From positions 25,047 to 89,046 of the forward strand of contig NZ_AOIM01000014.1 of the NCBI RefSeq assembly GCF_000337575.1: a DNA stretch of 64,000 nucleotides, given 5' to 3'. How positions within the stretch are numbered: the stretch's first letter is position 1; every line of letters begins with the position of its first letter. The DNA is from Natrialba hulunbeirensis JCM 10989 (GTDB taxonomy: Archaea; Halobacteriota; Halobacteria; Halobacteriales; Natrialbaceae). The position numbers and the translations under genes were made by a program. The notes beneath the pieces were generated by a model. The model was not told the origin of the DNA. It searched no databases and saw only the letters and a list, made by a program, of their open reading frames with translations. This document shows, in pieces, positions 9,298 through 18,616 of the stretch.

Positions 9298-9510
9298 TAC
9301 ACTCCTATGGTTACCACCAATGGAAATAAATATATCTTATACTTTCATATGCAATGTTACAGAAATAAGTGACATGGTACTGAACAGAGCATGTCAAGCC
9401 ATCCCGTGAGCAGAACACAAATGAGTGAGGGGAAACACGAGGAAGGCCGGTCTGACTGGCGCTAAGACATCAGAAGTGCGGTGTGGGTAGGAGTGGGGAA
9501 CGAACCACCT

Positions 9511-9533
9511 AAAACAGCATCCGAAAAATTCGG
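9511..9533 (-). terminator. possible terminator after aglB
   Basis: Read on the reverse strand, CCGAA-TTT-TTCGG forms a short hairpin (9521-9533) followed by a TTTT run at 9511-9514, about 40 nt past the aglB stop. The stem is only five base pairs, so this is weak evidence. Confidence 0.3.
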
Positions 9534-9575
9534 TCGATCAGCGAACGCAACGGGCAGCTACGTGCGGAAAGGGCG

Positions 9576-12473
9576 TTAGACGTCGTCGTCCGTCTCGTCG
9601 TCTGCTGCTTCCTCGTCTGCAACGGTGTCATCGCCGGCCTCCTCACCGTCGTCGGCTGCCTCGTCTTCATCGTCGTCCGCTGGATCCTCGTCCTCAGTCT
9701 CGACCTCCTCGAGTTCGACGTCGATCGTCTCACCGTCGATGACAGCGGACTCTGGAATTTCTTGTGCTCCCTGGTACACGGTGAATTCCTCGCCGTCGGC
9801 CATCGTGAACGAGAGGTCGTACTCGTCGTCAAGCGCCTGGACGGCACTGTCCGTGTAGCCGTCTTCGACGCCGAGTTCGTCGTCCGTCGCGTACGGGACC
9901 GTCAACTCGAACGCACCGTTCTCGTCGACTTCACCCTGCTGGGTGTAGTTGAACGTGGTCCCAGTGTTGGTCTCGAGTTCGAGCGTCGCAGTAACGACAT
10001 CGCCTGCAGAGACGTTCTCGTCATCGATGGTTCCGCTAAGGGTTGCGCCGTCGACGCGCTCGTAGGTTTTCACCGAGGCGGTCTCACGCTGTCCGATCTC
10101 CTCATACTCGAGATTTGGATGCTGCTGGATCTGCTGCAGTTCGAGGAGCGTGTGCTGACTCGACAGGTCCTGGTTGAGGCGAACTTGCGGCGTTCCGTCC
10201 TCCGCGGTCAGCACCTGATCGGTATCAGAATTGATGATCGCGTAACTCATGAACTGCGTCTCGTGCTCCTCGTTTTCGTGGACGAGCCGGTAGTTCTCCA
10301 TCCCGACTGCGTTGTTGAAGTACAGCGACGAGAGGACCGTATCGTCGTACGGAACGTCGTTGAACACCTCAGCAACCTCGTCACGGTCGATCTGTTCGGT
10401 CCCGTCGTGGTCTTCCGGCGTGGTATAGTGGCTATGGCCAGGTTCGGACCAGGTCGTGATGGCGGAGAACTTTCCGCTCGCCATTGCGTCGTCGATCATC
10501 ACGTACCGGATCTCCTCGTCAGTCTGGTCGGCATTCGCAATGAGCTGCTCAAGTTCCTCGTTCGAGTGATCATCGACTGACTCACCCGTCGCAATCGCAT
10601 CGAGGATCAGCTCTGCGCGCTCCTCAGATTCAGCCGTCAGGAACGCCGAGGAGGAGCGAGCGTTCTGCTGGAACGGGTTTGAGTGGGGGATCCGTTCTGC
10701 TTGCGTCGTTAGCAGGTGACCATAGTCCCACCACGACATGACGCCGTAGCTTCCAACCGGATAGTCGAAGTTACCGTCCTCCGGGTAGTCGTAGCTGCCG
10801 AAGTACTCGATTTCACTGGCGTTATCAGCGCCGCCCCAGTTGCCAGGTTCGGGCGTGTTCTCTGCGAGCCAGTGGTTCGATCCCTCCCAGGTCGTCGCAT
10901 CGTCGTGTGGCTGTGCGTAGCTTCCCTGTTCCCATGCAGTGTTTCCTGCCTGTGCGATCGGTGGGAGCAGGGGAGCAAACAGCAGCAGTGCGACCATAAA
11001 CAGGACGATAACCTGGTACGTCTCGATCTGTCGAATCGAATTGACGCCACTTCGAATATCGAAGTCGAACAGTCGGACGACATCGGCCACGAAGACGGCG
11101 TTCGTGACTGCGACTGCGAGAACGAGATAGTAGGAGAATCGGATCTGGGTCGCTGCCATACTCATCAGGAACAGCGACCAGACGATGATGAGGGTGTACT
11201 CGGTGCGGTACTCGCGGCCGAGGAACGGCCGCGCAATTAGCAGGCCGAGACCGGCGAGCATCGTATAGAACGCTGCGCCGAACTCGTCGAACATGAAGCT
11301 GGTGAAGTCACCAGGTGGTTGTGCTTCCTGGATGGTGAGGTCCGTAGCAGTCTCACCGAACGGGAGCACACGTCGCGTCGCGTTGTCCACGATCGTACCG
11401 AATAGGTCAGGAAGGACCACCCACATCACACCGAACGTGACAGCGAGTAAGCCACCGATCGCTGCTGGATAGAATCGTCGGTCGACATCGAGTCCGTTCC
11501 ACTGGCGCGCGAACCAGGCCATAAACACACAGCCACCGGCGACGAGTGCGGCGCTCAGCGGCTGGAGGTAGCTAAAGCTCGTCACGCTCGTTCCGGGGTC
11601 TTCGATCAGCAACGCCGTCACGAGCGCTGTGATGCCGAGACTGGTCGCACCGACGAATGCGACGTGGTCCGGCGAAATGTTTCTGACGTAGTCGAGAGAG
11701 AGCTGGACGGTGAAGAAGATCGCGAGGATACCGATCAGCACGACTCCTGGCGGCCAGACCCAGATATACAGCGATAGCGCGAGCCCGGCAAGGGCGCTGT
11801 AGATCGTCGGTTCGCGAAGCGTGTCCCAGTCCTTGTCGACGAGGAGTTCGTAGATCGGTTGTTCGCGTTCTGCAGCGCGCAGCGCCACCATCAGTGCCAG
11901 GATGGCAATCGCCATAAACAGCACTTCAGCGACGTGGTGCTGGAGTTGTCCGACCGTCGTTCGAGTGAGGAACTGGCCTGGGACGAGCGCGAGGAGCAGA
12001 ATCGAAACGACTCCGCCGAGCGTTCCGCCGAGTCGGCGGCCGATGTAGAACACCGGAATCGCAACGAGGGCAGCCATCACGGGAACAGCGATCAGCGAGA
12101 CCGTGTACAGTGTCTCCGTCGATGGATCACCGAGGCCGACGATCATCGCGACGGTGACGATGAGCTGGTCGAACAGCGTTCCGAACTGGCCAACATACCG
12201 CCCAGTCGGGAACCCGGTCCAAATCTCGTACGGCATCGTGTACGGGTAGTTCTCTGCCGTCCACTCGATCGTTCGCCAGTGATACCACGAGTCGACTGCA
12301 GCGAGGCTCGGCGTTCCGTCCTCGGTGGTAAACGCACTGTAAGACTGCAGCCGAACCCAGAGCATGAACAGTATCACAGCCCCGATCACGGGGATGTGAT
12401 ACCAGTCGTCCCACGTCTCGAGGATGGAGGGGTTCGTCTCCTCCTCTTCGACGTGTTCGGTGTTGGTACTCAT
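9576..12473 (-). CDS. aglB: dolichyl-phosphooligosaccharide-protein glycotransferase
   Basis: AglB is the archaeal oligosaccharyltransferase that moves the dolichol-linked glycan to Asn in N-X-S/T sequons on the outer face of the membrane. The 965-residue protein has an N-terminal multi-pass half with the DxD-like DSWYHWRT motif (about residue 62), further membrane helices to about residue 490, and a soluble C-terminal half with the catalytic WWDYG motif near residue 580. The C-terminal tail (from about 925) is a highly acidic D/E-rich extension. It diverges from a GT2 gene. The S-layer protein at 60624-63251 is an obvious candidate substrate. Confidence 0.95.
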   Translation of the reverse strand: MSTNTEHVEEEETNPSILETWDDWYHIPVIGAVILFMLWVRLQSYSAFTTEDGTPSLAAVDSWYHWRTIEWTAENYPYTMPYEIWTGFPTGRYVGQFGTLFDQLIVTVAMIVGLGDPSTETLYTVSLIAVPVMAALVAIPVFYIGRRLGGTLGGVVSILLLALVPGQFLTRTTVGQLQHHVAEVLFMAIAILALMVALRAAEREQPIYELLVDKDWDTLREPTIYSALAGLALSLYIWVWPPGVVLIGILAIFFTVQLSLDYVRNISPDHVAFVGATSLGITALVTALLIEDPGTSVTSFSYLQPLSAALVAGGCVFMAWFARQWNGLDVDRRFYPAAIGGLLAVTFGVMWVVLPDLFGTIVDNATRRVLPFGETATDLTIQEAQPPGDFTSFMFDEFGAAFYTMLAGLGLLIARPFLGREYRTEYTLIIVWSLFLMSMAATQIRFSYYLVLAVAVTNAVFVADVVRLFDFDIRSGVNSIRQIETYQVIVLFMVALLLFAPLLPPIAQAGNTAWEQGSYAQPHDDATTWEGSNHWLAENTPEPGNWGGADNASEIEYFGSYDYPEDGNFDYPVGSYGVMSWWDYGHLLTTQAERIPHSNPFQQNARSSSAFLTAESEERAELILDAIATGESVDDHSNEELEQLIANADQTDEEIRYVMIDDAMASGKFSAITTWSEPGHSHYTTPEDHDGTEQIDRDEVAEVFNDVPYDDTVLSSLYFNNAVGMENYRLVHENEEHETQFMSYAIINSDTDQVLTAEDGTPQVRLNQDLSSQHTLLELQQIQQHPNLEYEEIGQRETASVKTYERVDGATLSGTIDDENVSAGDVVTATLELETNTGTTFNYTQQGEVDENGAFELTVPYATDDELGVEDGYTDSAVQALDDEYDLSFTMADGEEFTVYQGAQEIPESAVIDGETIDVELEEVETEDEDPADDDEDEAADDGEEAGDDTVADEEAADDETDDDV

Positions 12474-12653
12474 TAGGTTGCACCAGACCCAAGCCGGGAA
12501 TAAGTCTTGTTATATACACGTCGTGTTTTGATGACCGGTCGCACAGGGAGACTACTGTTGATGGGGATGAGTAGACCGCCATTCTGGAACGGACTGCATC
12601 GTACTCCATCGAAGGAAAAGGCTTATTCGCCACTCACAGCAATGCTGCGGACG
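12474..12653. promoter_or_regulatory. divergent aglB / glycosyltransferase promoter region
   Basis: This spacer serves two divergent agl genes. For aglB, reverse-strand TATA-like sequences occur at about 12508-12514 (TATATAAC) and 12498-12505 (ACTTATTC). For the rightward gene, GGCTTATTCG at 12620-12629 is about 28 nt before the ATG at 12654, fitting a leaderless start there. Confidence 0.5.
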
Positions 12654-13595
12654 ATGAAGGTCTCCGTCGTCATCTGTACGTACGCGATGGAACGCTACGA
12701 CGTCTTCTCCGAGTGCGTCGATAGCGTTCTCGAACAAACCTACGACCCGCTCGAGGTCGTCATCGTTGTAGACGGCAACGAGACCGTCTTCGAGCGCGTT
12801 ATAGACGACTACGGAGACCTCGACGGTGTCGAATGCTACTGTAACGACGAGAATCAGGGCATCTCCTACAGTCGAACTCGTGGTGCCGAACTCGCGACCG
12901 GCGACGTCGTCGCGTTCATCGACGACGATGCCGTCGCCGAACCCGACTGGATCGATGAACTCGCGCGCGTCTACGACGAAACCGACGCCATCGCCGTCGG
13001 CGGACACGCCAAACCCGACTGGGTGACCGACAAACCCGATTTCTTCCCCGAGGAGTTCTACTGGCTCGTCGGCTGTGACGAACGCGGGATGGGCAAGCAC
13101 ATGGAGGAACTCCGAAACACGTACGGCTCTAACATCTCGTTCCGCCGGAACGTCTTCCTGAACGTCGGCGGCTACGACGAGAACACCGGTCGCAAGGGCG
13201 ACCGACACATCCAGGCCCACGAAGCCCCGGTCTGCATCCGAATGAACAACAAATACGGGAAGGGCGTCATCTACAACACTGATGCCGTCGTAAACCACAA
13301 GCTGTTCGACTATCGCGGAGAGTTCCGCTGGCTGGTCTTTCGCTCGTTCTGGCAGGGCTACTCGAAACGAATTATGGATCTCCTCCTGCCCGAAGCCGCA
13401 GGGGACAAAAACGACTATCTGAAACAGCTCATGCTCGAGTTCGTCCCCTCTAGAGTGCGAGAACTAATTCGGAATCCATCGAGCCCGAAGGCGAAACAAC
13501 TCGTCACGATTTTCATCTTTACCGCGGCAGTCGGCTTCGGCTATCTGTACGGACTCATCCAATCGGATGACAAACTCGTCGGTGCGGCTACGTAG
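12654..13595 (+). CDS. aglG: GT2 glycosyltransferase, AglG/AglI-like (glucuronosyltransferase type)
   Basis: This family-2 glycosyltransferase probably adds a hexuronic acid to the dolichol-phosphate-linked glycan on the cytoplasmic face. The N-terminus MKVSVVICTYAMERY is typical of AglG/AglI proteins. The donor-site motif FIDDDAVAEPDW lies near residue 95, and NTYGSNISFRRNVFL near 160. The C-terminus has one hydrophobic segment (about 283-302). ATG 12654 fits both family N-termini and the TATA at 12620-12629; ATG 12642 would add MLRT. The acceptor position in the glycan cannot be told from sequence, so the AglG name is by similarity only. Confidence 0.75.
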   Translation: MKVSVVICTYAMERYDVFSECVDSVLEQTYDPLEVVIVVDGNETVFERVIDDYGDLDGVECYCNDENQGISYSRTRGAELATGDVVAFIDDDAVAEPDWIDELARVYDETDAIAVGGHAKPDWVTDKPDFFPEEFYWLVGCDERGMGKHMEELRNTYGSNISFRRNVFLNVGGYDENTGRKGDRHIQAHEAPVCIRMNNKYGKGVIYNTDAVVNHKLFDYRGEFRWLVFRSFWQGYSKRIMDLLLPEAAGDKNDYLKQLMLEFVPSRVRELIRNPSSPKAKQLVTIFIFTAAVGFGYLYGLIQSDDKLVGAAT

Positions 13596-13600
13596 CGGCT

Positions 13601-14512
13601 CTACTCGAGTGTGGGTGGCCCGCTGTTCGCTTCATTGTTTGAGCCGCGGACGTACTCGAGATACTCGCGATAGTACCCAAGACCACGAACACCCGTAAGA
13701 AACGTCGAGAGGGCACTGAAGGCCGCGCGGTCGCTCGTCGGAAGATCCCGATCGGGAGATTTAATCCCTGACGGTCGCGGTGGAATGCCTGGCTCTCCGT
13801 ATCGCTCTGGATAGTACTGCTGGAGTTGACAGAGTCCACGACCGACTCGACGATCCTTTTTGATCAGTGCACGCAGTGAGTTCCGAGTAGGGTGGGACAT
13901 CGTCACGTCCTCGGCGAAGTGCATCTTGTAGCCAGCTTCGTGCACCCGATTGCCGAACTCTTTGTCCCCACCGGATGTCAGGCGGTGATCGAAGAGACCC
14001 ACGTCCTCGAACACGTGGCGGCGAACGAACAGACAGCATGTCGGCACGAACTGCTGGTACTCGAGATACTGTTCGATCGGGAACCCAGTGTGATGATCGT
14101 GTCGGGCTGCCAGCGTGGGGTTGTCTGGAAGCGTGAGTTCAACGTTACAGCCCATATAATCCGCATTGGTGGTTTCGAACTCGTGGAGTGCGGATTCTAA
14201 CCAGTCGTCAGGGACGGTCATATCGGCGTCAACGAAGGCTAGGATTTCACTATCGGTTTCTTGGGTTCCAGTATTTCGGGCGGCGTAGGAGGACTGTCTC
14301 TCCTGTTCAAAACAGAGTGTAGCCTGATCGCTCTCTGTAATGCATTCCGCGACAACATGTGGTGTATCGTCGTTCGAATTATTATCGACGACAGTTAGTG
14401 TAGCATCCCCCCCAAGTTGTGGAAGGAGAGATTCGATCGTTCCACTAGCGCCAGCAGGATCGTTGTACACGGGGACGATAATCGAGAGCTTTGCTGTCTG
14501 TTGCTCACTCAT
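13601..14512 (-). CDS. GT2 glycosyltransferase (AglE-like)
   Basis: A 303-residue GT-A fold glycosyltransferase starting MSEQQTAKLSIIVPVYNDPAG, with VDNNSNDDT (about 42-50) and the metal-binding FVDADMTVPDDWL near residue 93. A later GLFDHRLTSGGDKEF segment is the acceptor/catalytic region seen in GT2 enzymes. It lacks membrane helices, so it would act on a lipid-linked sugar from the cytoplasm. Its ATG overlaps the stop of the upstream AglQ-like gene by four bases (ATGA type), so the two are coupled. Its 5' third is more AT-rich than its 3' part, marking the edge of the AT-rich island. Confidence 0.75.
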   Translation of the reverse strand: MSEQQTAKLSIIVPVYNDPAGASGTIESLLPQLGGDATLTVVDNNSNDDTPHVVAECITESDQATLCFEQERQSSYAARNTGTQETDSEILAFVDADMTVPDDWLESALHEFETTNADYMGCNVELTLPDNPTLAARHDHHTGFPIEQYLEYQQFVPTCCLFVRRHVFEDVGLFDHRLTSGGDKEFGNRVHEAGYKMHFAEDVTMSHPTRNSLRALIKKDRRVGRGLCQLQQYYPERYGEPGIPPRPSGIKSPDRDLPTSDRAAFSALSTFLTGVRGLGYYREYLEYVRGSNNEANSGPPTLE

Positions 14513-15636
14513 GTTGGATCAAAATTCGGGAGTGCTATGTCGTTAAGCCGGGTAGCCTGATACAGTCTTGCTGTGAGGGTTTCAGCATCTGGGGTATTTC
14601 GATCCATTCGATTTGTATCCATGTTGTAGTGACGATTGAACTGTTTCGTGATCCACCATCGTCGCTCGTCTGCTGAACCGATGTCGAAGACTTCCATCGC
14701 AAAGGGTACCTCAAATCCAACGGGGTTGTACGCCGGCCCATATTCGTTTTCCCACACCTTTTCCCGATATGCTGACGATGTAATGTAGTTCAGACTACGA
14801 GTACACTTTTCAGAACTCCAGAATGAGTGGTCAGGATATTGTTGCTTCAACAGTGCGAACGCATACAGGTTGAATGCATGGTACCCAATGGCCTTCCACC
14901 GAAGTTGTTGTTTCCGTGATGGTAGCGGAATACTGCTCGTCCCGAATGTCACACCAATACGGTTACGCTCGTCAACCCTTGCAAGGTGCAGTAACCGTCG
15001 AAGCGAGTTCGTCGGTTTAAGCGGGTGGAACACAAGTCCCGATTGATAAAGCCGGAGATTCTGTTCCAGTTCATCGAGAAATCTCCGAACCTGATCATCA
15101 ATCTGTGAACTTGTCCAAGAGAGATTAGCCAATATGCCACCCGCTGCAGCGAACCAAATCTGGTGGTTGAACGTTGCATCGAACGGCAGTGTCCGTCCGT
15201 CGATTTCCACGCGTTTCCAGATTCCCGTTCGCTTGTCCTGTGGATGCATGAGAAAAACGTTCTCGGCAAGCTGAGCGAGTTCTCGATCAGCGAGTGCGTC
15301 CGCAGCGACTGCTAACGCTTCGATCGTCCAGGCCTGTCCGATGAGACCGTTACAGGCGTCCTTCCCATCTTCTGTCCGGTGGTGAAACGTCCATCCCTCG
15401 GGCCGCGCATCTTGGCCGAGAAGGTATGAACTTGTTTGCTCGGCTGCGTTACGGAACGAATTATTGCCTGTTTGTTGGTACAGGGAAGAAAAAGTGAGAA
15501 GCCAATGCGAAGTGTTCCGTACGGGCGTCTCTTTGTCGCCGTACAATCCGTTGTGTCCGGGAGAAATTGACCCATCGTCTCGTATTTCTGAGCGATGAGT
15601 GTTTGCCGTTTTGGCAATGTGTGATGACAAATCCAT
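14509..15636 (-). CDS. aglQ: Agl cluster protein AglQ-like (alpha/alpha-toroid glycosidase fold)
   Basis: The 375-residue protein resembles the AglQ family found in haloarchaeal N-glycosylation clusters, which has the look of an alpha/alpha-toroid glycoside hydrolase. Repeated helical elements are visible, with aromatic and charged motifs such as NTSHWLLTF (about 42), CNGLIGQAWTIEAL (about 95) and FDATFNHQIWFAAAGG (about 152). It has no signal peptide, so it probably acts inside the cell on lipid-linked or nucleotide-linked sugars; the exact reaction is unknown. It is start/stop-coupled to the following GT2. Its codon use is more AT-rich than aglB, which suggests a separate origin. Confidence 0.6.
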   Translation of the reverse strand: MDLSSHIAKTANTHRSEIRDDGSISPGHNGLYGDKETPVRNTSHWLLTFSSLYQQTGNNSFRNAAEQTSSYLLGQDARPEGWTFHHRTEDGKDACNGLIGQAWTIEALAVAADALADRELAQLAENVFLMHPQDKRTGIWKRVEIDGRTLPFDATFNHQIWFAAAGGILANLSWTSSQIDDQVRRFLDELEQNLRLYQSGLVFHPLKPTNSLRRLLHLARVDERNRIGVTFGTSSIPLPSRKQQLRWKAIGYHAFNLYAFALLKQQYPDHSFWSSEKCTRSLNYITSSAYREKVWENEYGPAYNPVGFEVPFAMEVFDIGSADERRWWITKQFNRHYNMDTNRMDRNTPDAETLTARLYQATRLNDIALPNFDPT

Positions 15637-15980
15637 GTGTATTGATCGGATATGAATATAAAGTAGAGTATGATCTTTAATCTGTATTTTGAAGGAGTCC
15701 TAACAGAGAATGAGATGGGGGTTAAAAATCATAATAATATCTACATCACTTGGCAAGATGTGTGGGAGAGTGCGGAATAGTCGTATAATACATCATCAAC
15801 CAGAGCATTATTCTATATAAAATGCATAAATAAATATATTTGTTATTATTAATATGTCCTATATTGAACTATTAGTGTGGACGAATCGCCACCTTCTACA
15901 ATATCATAATCACCTTTGCTTGAGAGTTGTAAATTAACAATTCACAAGTTACTTACCCCACTATTTGAGTTGTATCCCTA
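15637..15980. other. AT-rich intergenic region
   Basis: This 344-base spacer between the divergent AglQ-like and sulfatase-like genes is very AT-rich for a haloarchaeon (for example ATAAATAAATATATTTG near 15825-15841). It must hold both promoters, with many possible TATA boxes, and I see no coding sequence or convincing repeat. Confidence 0.5.
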
Positions 15981-17456
15981 ATGACGAGTGCTGCTCCAAA
16001 TATTCTACTTGTGGTTTTAGACAGTACAAGAGCAAAAAACACGAGTTTACATGATTACGAACGGAAGACAACACCCTTCTTAGACCAATTCTCTGAGAAC
16101 GCAACATTATACACACAAGCCCGCGCACCAGGGATGACCAGTTACCCTAGTCATGCAAGTATATTCACTGGCATGGAGGTTAAAGAACACGGTGCACATG
16201 ATCTTCTTACCCACCAGCTAGATCCCACTAGTACGATTTGGCATACACTCAGTGAAGAACACGGATATACGACTGGTGTTTTCTCAGATAATGTCAATCT
16301 CACAGGCGACAAATCGCTCAAATCCTGCTTTGATCATGTTGTAGGCCGCCGGGGCCGACTATTTCCAAAGGCAGACGACCCCGATATCTTCTTCAATAGT
16401 CCAGAATACCTTGAAAATAATAACAAGCGGTCAAAGTATATTGATTTCCTGACGCACTGTCTTAGGAGTGATCGCCCAATTAGAGGACTAGCAAATGGCG
16501 CTGCAAAACAACTTAGCCTTTCTCTCTCATCATCCAGATTGGAACAACAACTTGACCATTCGGCAGATCGCTTCCTAAATCCATTTTATTCATGGATTGA
16601 TTCACAGAACGGGCCATGGGCGGCTTGTCTCAATCTAATGGACACACATTTGCCGTTTTACCCTGCAAAAGAGTATGACCTCTGGGGGGGAAAAGAACTG
16701 CAACAGAAACAGGCAGATCTTGATCCTACTTCGTGGAAAGTATACGGTGAACAAGTCTCCTGGGAGGATTGGAATGCTTTTGAAAATATCTACGACGGCA
16801 CAATTAGGCAAGTGGATTCGTATCTCGAAGACCTTGTCACAGAACTTGAAGAACGTGAGATTCTTGACGAGACGCTCCTTGTCATAACATCTGATCACGG
16901 TGAGGGGTTTGGCGAATATAGTCGTGTCCGCCCTGATTTTCCCATTGCGGGACATATTGTGGGGTTGCATGAATCTCTTCTCCATGTTCCACTAATCGTC
17001 TCGTATCCTAACCAGTCGTATGGACGCGAAGTCTCTGACGCAGCGACACTTCGTTGTTTTCCAGAGGCAGTTAAGGCTGCTGTGGAAGGGGAATGGGACG
17101 GTAACGAGTTTGTTCCAGATAGGCCAGTTGTAGCATCCGCATCAACAATTGACCACAAGAAGAAAAATGCTCAACGGGCGGGGAAGTTCTGCGATGATAT
17201 TGACCCCTATGGAGGAGAAATTCAGGCAGTGTACAAAAACGAAACCGGAAGTGTTAAGAAATATTTAAAATGGGATGATAATGCTGTCACGGTTGAGATT
17301 AAAGATGCACACACCGCGACAGTCATCGATCAGGATAATGCTCACGAGGTTGTTACAGACGTATTTGATCGCTATTCCGATTTGGGAGTTTCATCGCATC
17401 AGGACCGGATCAACAATAGAACACTGGAGCACTTAGAGAGTTTGGGGTATGTATAG
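15981..17456 (+). CDS. sulfatase/alkaline-phosphatase-fold protein, non-canonical active site
   Basis: The 491-residue product has the N-terminal metal site NILLVVLDSTRA (about 8-18), the nucleophile region TSYPSHASIFTG (about 52-63) and the second metal site LLVITSDHGEGFGE (about 298-311) of the sulfatase superfamily. Canonical sulfatases have C/S-x-P-x-R at the nucleophile. Here the serine is present but the arginine is replaced by histidine (S-Y-P-S-H), so it may be a phosphotransferase or phosphoglycerol-type transferase rather than a sulfatase. No signal peptide is seen. The gene is strikingly AT-rich and lies among glycosylation genes, so a role in modifying the S-layer glycan is inferred. 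TATA sequences abound upstream. Confidence 0.75.
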   Translation: MTSAAPNILLVVLDSTRAKNTSLHDYERKTTPFLDQFSENATLYTQARAPGMTSYPSHASIFTGMEVKEHGAHDLLTHQLDPTSTIWHTLSEEHGYTTGVFSDNVNLTGDKSLKSCFDHVVGRRGRLFPKADDPDIFFNSPEYLENNNKRSKYIDFLTHCLRSDRPIRGLANGAAKQLSLSLSSSRLEQQLDHSADRFLNPFYSWIDSQNGPWAACLNLMDTHLPFYPAKEYDLWGGKELQQKQADLDPTSWKVYGEQVSWEDWNAFENIYDGTIRQVDSYLEDLVTELEEREILDETLLVITSDHGEGFGEYSRVRPDFPIAGHIVGLHESLLHVPLIVSYPNQSYGREVSDAATLRCFPEAVKAAVEGEWDGNEFVPDRPVVASASTIDHKKKNAQRAGKFCDDIDPYGGEIQAVYKNETGSVKKYLKWDDNAVTVEIKDAHTATVIDQDNAHEVVTDVFDRYSDLGVSSHQDRINNRTLEHLESLGYV

Positions 17457-17530
17457 TATGAGCCAAAATTATTTTCTGTTCCACAAGTGCGTTCAGGTTT
17501 GTTTGTGAGGGCGAGCATAATCCGGACATT

Positions 17531-17616
17531 CTATAGTAGCCACTGCAAGTCAATGCACACCTGATCACACGACTGCTGTGCGATCAGTGTGTAAATAGTT
17601 GCAGTTGTTACTATAG
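17531..17616. repeat. palindromic repeat element (MITE-like)
   Basis: An 86-base imperfect palindrome that starts CTATAGTAGCCACTGCAA and ends TTGCAGTTGTTACTATAG, with inner arms around TGATCACAC and TGTGCGATCA. It would fold into one long hairpin. I recall similar CTATAGTAAC...ACTGCAA palindromes in other haloarchaea, where they resemble IS5-type ends or MITEs. It sits about 25 bases from the transposase remnant below and may be one end of that element. Confidence 0.6.
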
Positions 17617-17639
17617 CGGGTGTCAGGGCGTGCTGCTTT

Positions 17640-18439
17640 TGATTGAATTGTTGCTTTGGAAGCTGATGTAGTGGTCAACGAAGAACAGGTCGAATAAACG
17701 ATAGAAGAACTTACGGAACTCTTAATATCAGGATCGCACACGCGCGGTATCGCCGAACGTGCGCTAGATCACCGAGAAGACGATCCCAGATAACGCTCTC
17801 TGCCCGTAGAGAGTACCCATCAATCCGTGCGTTGTGCGCGTGATCAATGGGATGTAATTCACGATGCCTGATTAGCGGTCTCACGCCTTCTTTTCTCAGC
17901 TTATCTCGAAATTACTGCCAGTTGTAGCCTTTGTCGGCGGCGAGATTGTGTAACTCACCCGTGTTGTGGCGGACGAGTTGCCAGCCGAGTTGGGTGTCGC
18001 AACGTTTCTCGGTCATGTATTGAACGTCGAGAACAGTTTGTGACTTCACATCGACAAGAGCCGTTGTCTTGAGCGTGTGCACACGTGGTAATTCGTCCAT
18101 CAGAAATAGTATTTGTTGGCGTTTTCACGGTCAAAAACGTCGCGTCTATCTCTGCATGACCAGATGGCTCATGCAGTTCGCCGACAGGCGTAGCAGCACT
18201 CACCAGACCGGCATCTTAGTCTTGCCAAACGATTTCACTAGCGCCGAGTGATCAAGGAAATTGACATTCTTAAGGCTAATTACCGCCAATATTTCTGGCA
18301 TCTCACTCAGAGAATCAAACGCTTCACGGTAGGGTTTCTCTAAGTATACCCGCAGACAATGCAACGAAACGACGGCGTAGTCGACGAATCCGCCACCATC
18401 GTTTGGGGGCGGCGGTTTCGGCTCAACTACCAACAGCAC
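17640..18439 (-). pseudogene. IS5-family (ISH-type) transposase remnant
   Basis: Reverse-strand fragments in several frames together resemble a haloarchaeal IS5-family transposase. The N-terminal piece (18439-18200) includes GGFVDYAVVSLHCLRVYL and HSALVKSFGKTKMPVW. A shifted frame continues with GELHEPSGHAEIDATFL. Another (18100-17912) has TLKTTALVDVKSQTVLDVQ, RCDTQLGWQLVRHNTGEL and ADKGYNWQ. After an in-frame stop, RDKLRKEGVRPLIRHRE and IDHAHNARIDG follow. With frameshifts and stops it cannot be functional. Its presence in the AT-rich centre of the agl cluster is evidence of past mobile-element activity. Confidence 0.75.
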
Positions 18440-18616
18440 TTTTAGCCAACATCACGGCATTCCCAGCGAATGAATGAAAATTTGACATAATCGATAGGAT
18501 CCCCCTGTTTTAACACCCTAGTTCTATCGGTTAAAGTCTACGTAGTTATTCGATTCACCAGAGCCCACAGAAAGGAAATCATCAATGGGTTGCAATCGTA
18601 ACCGGATTATATCACC

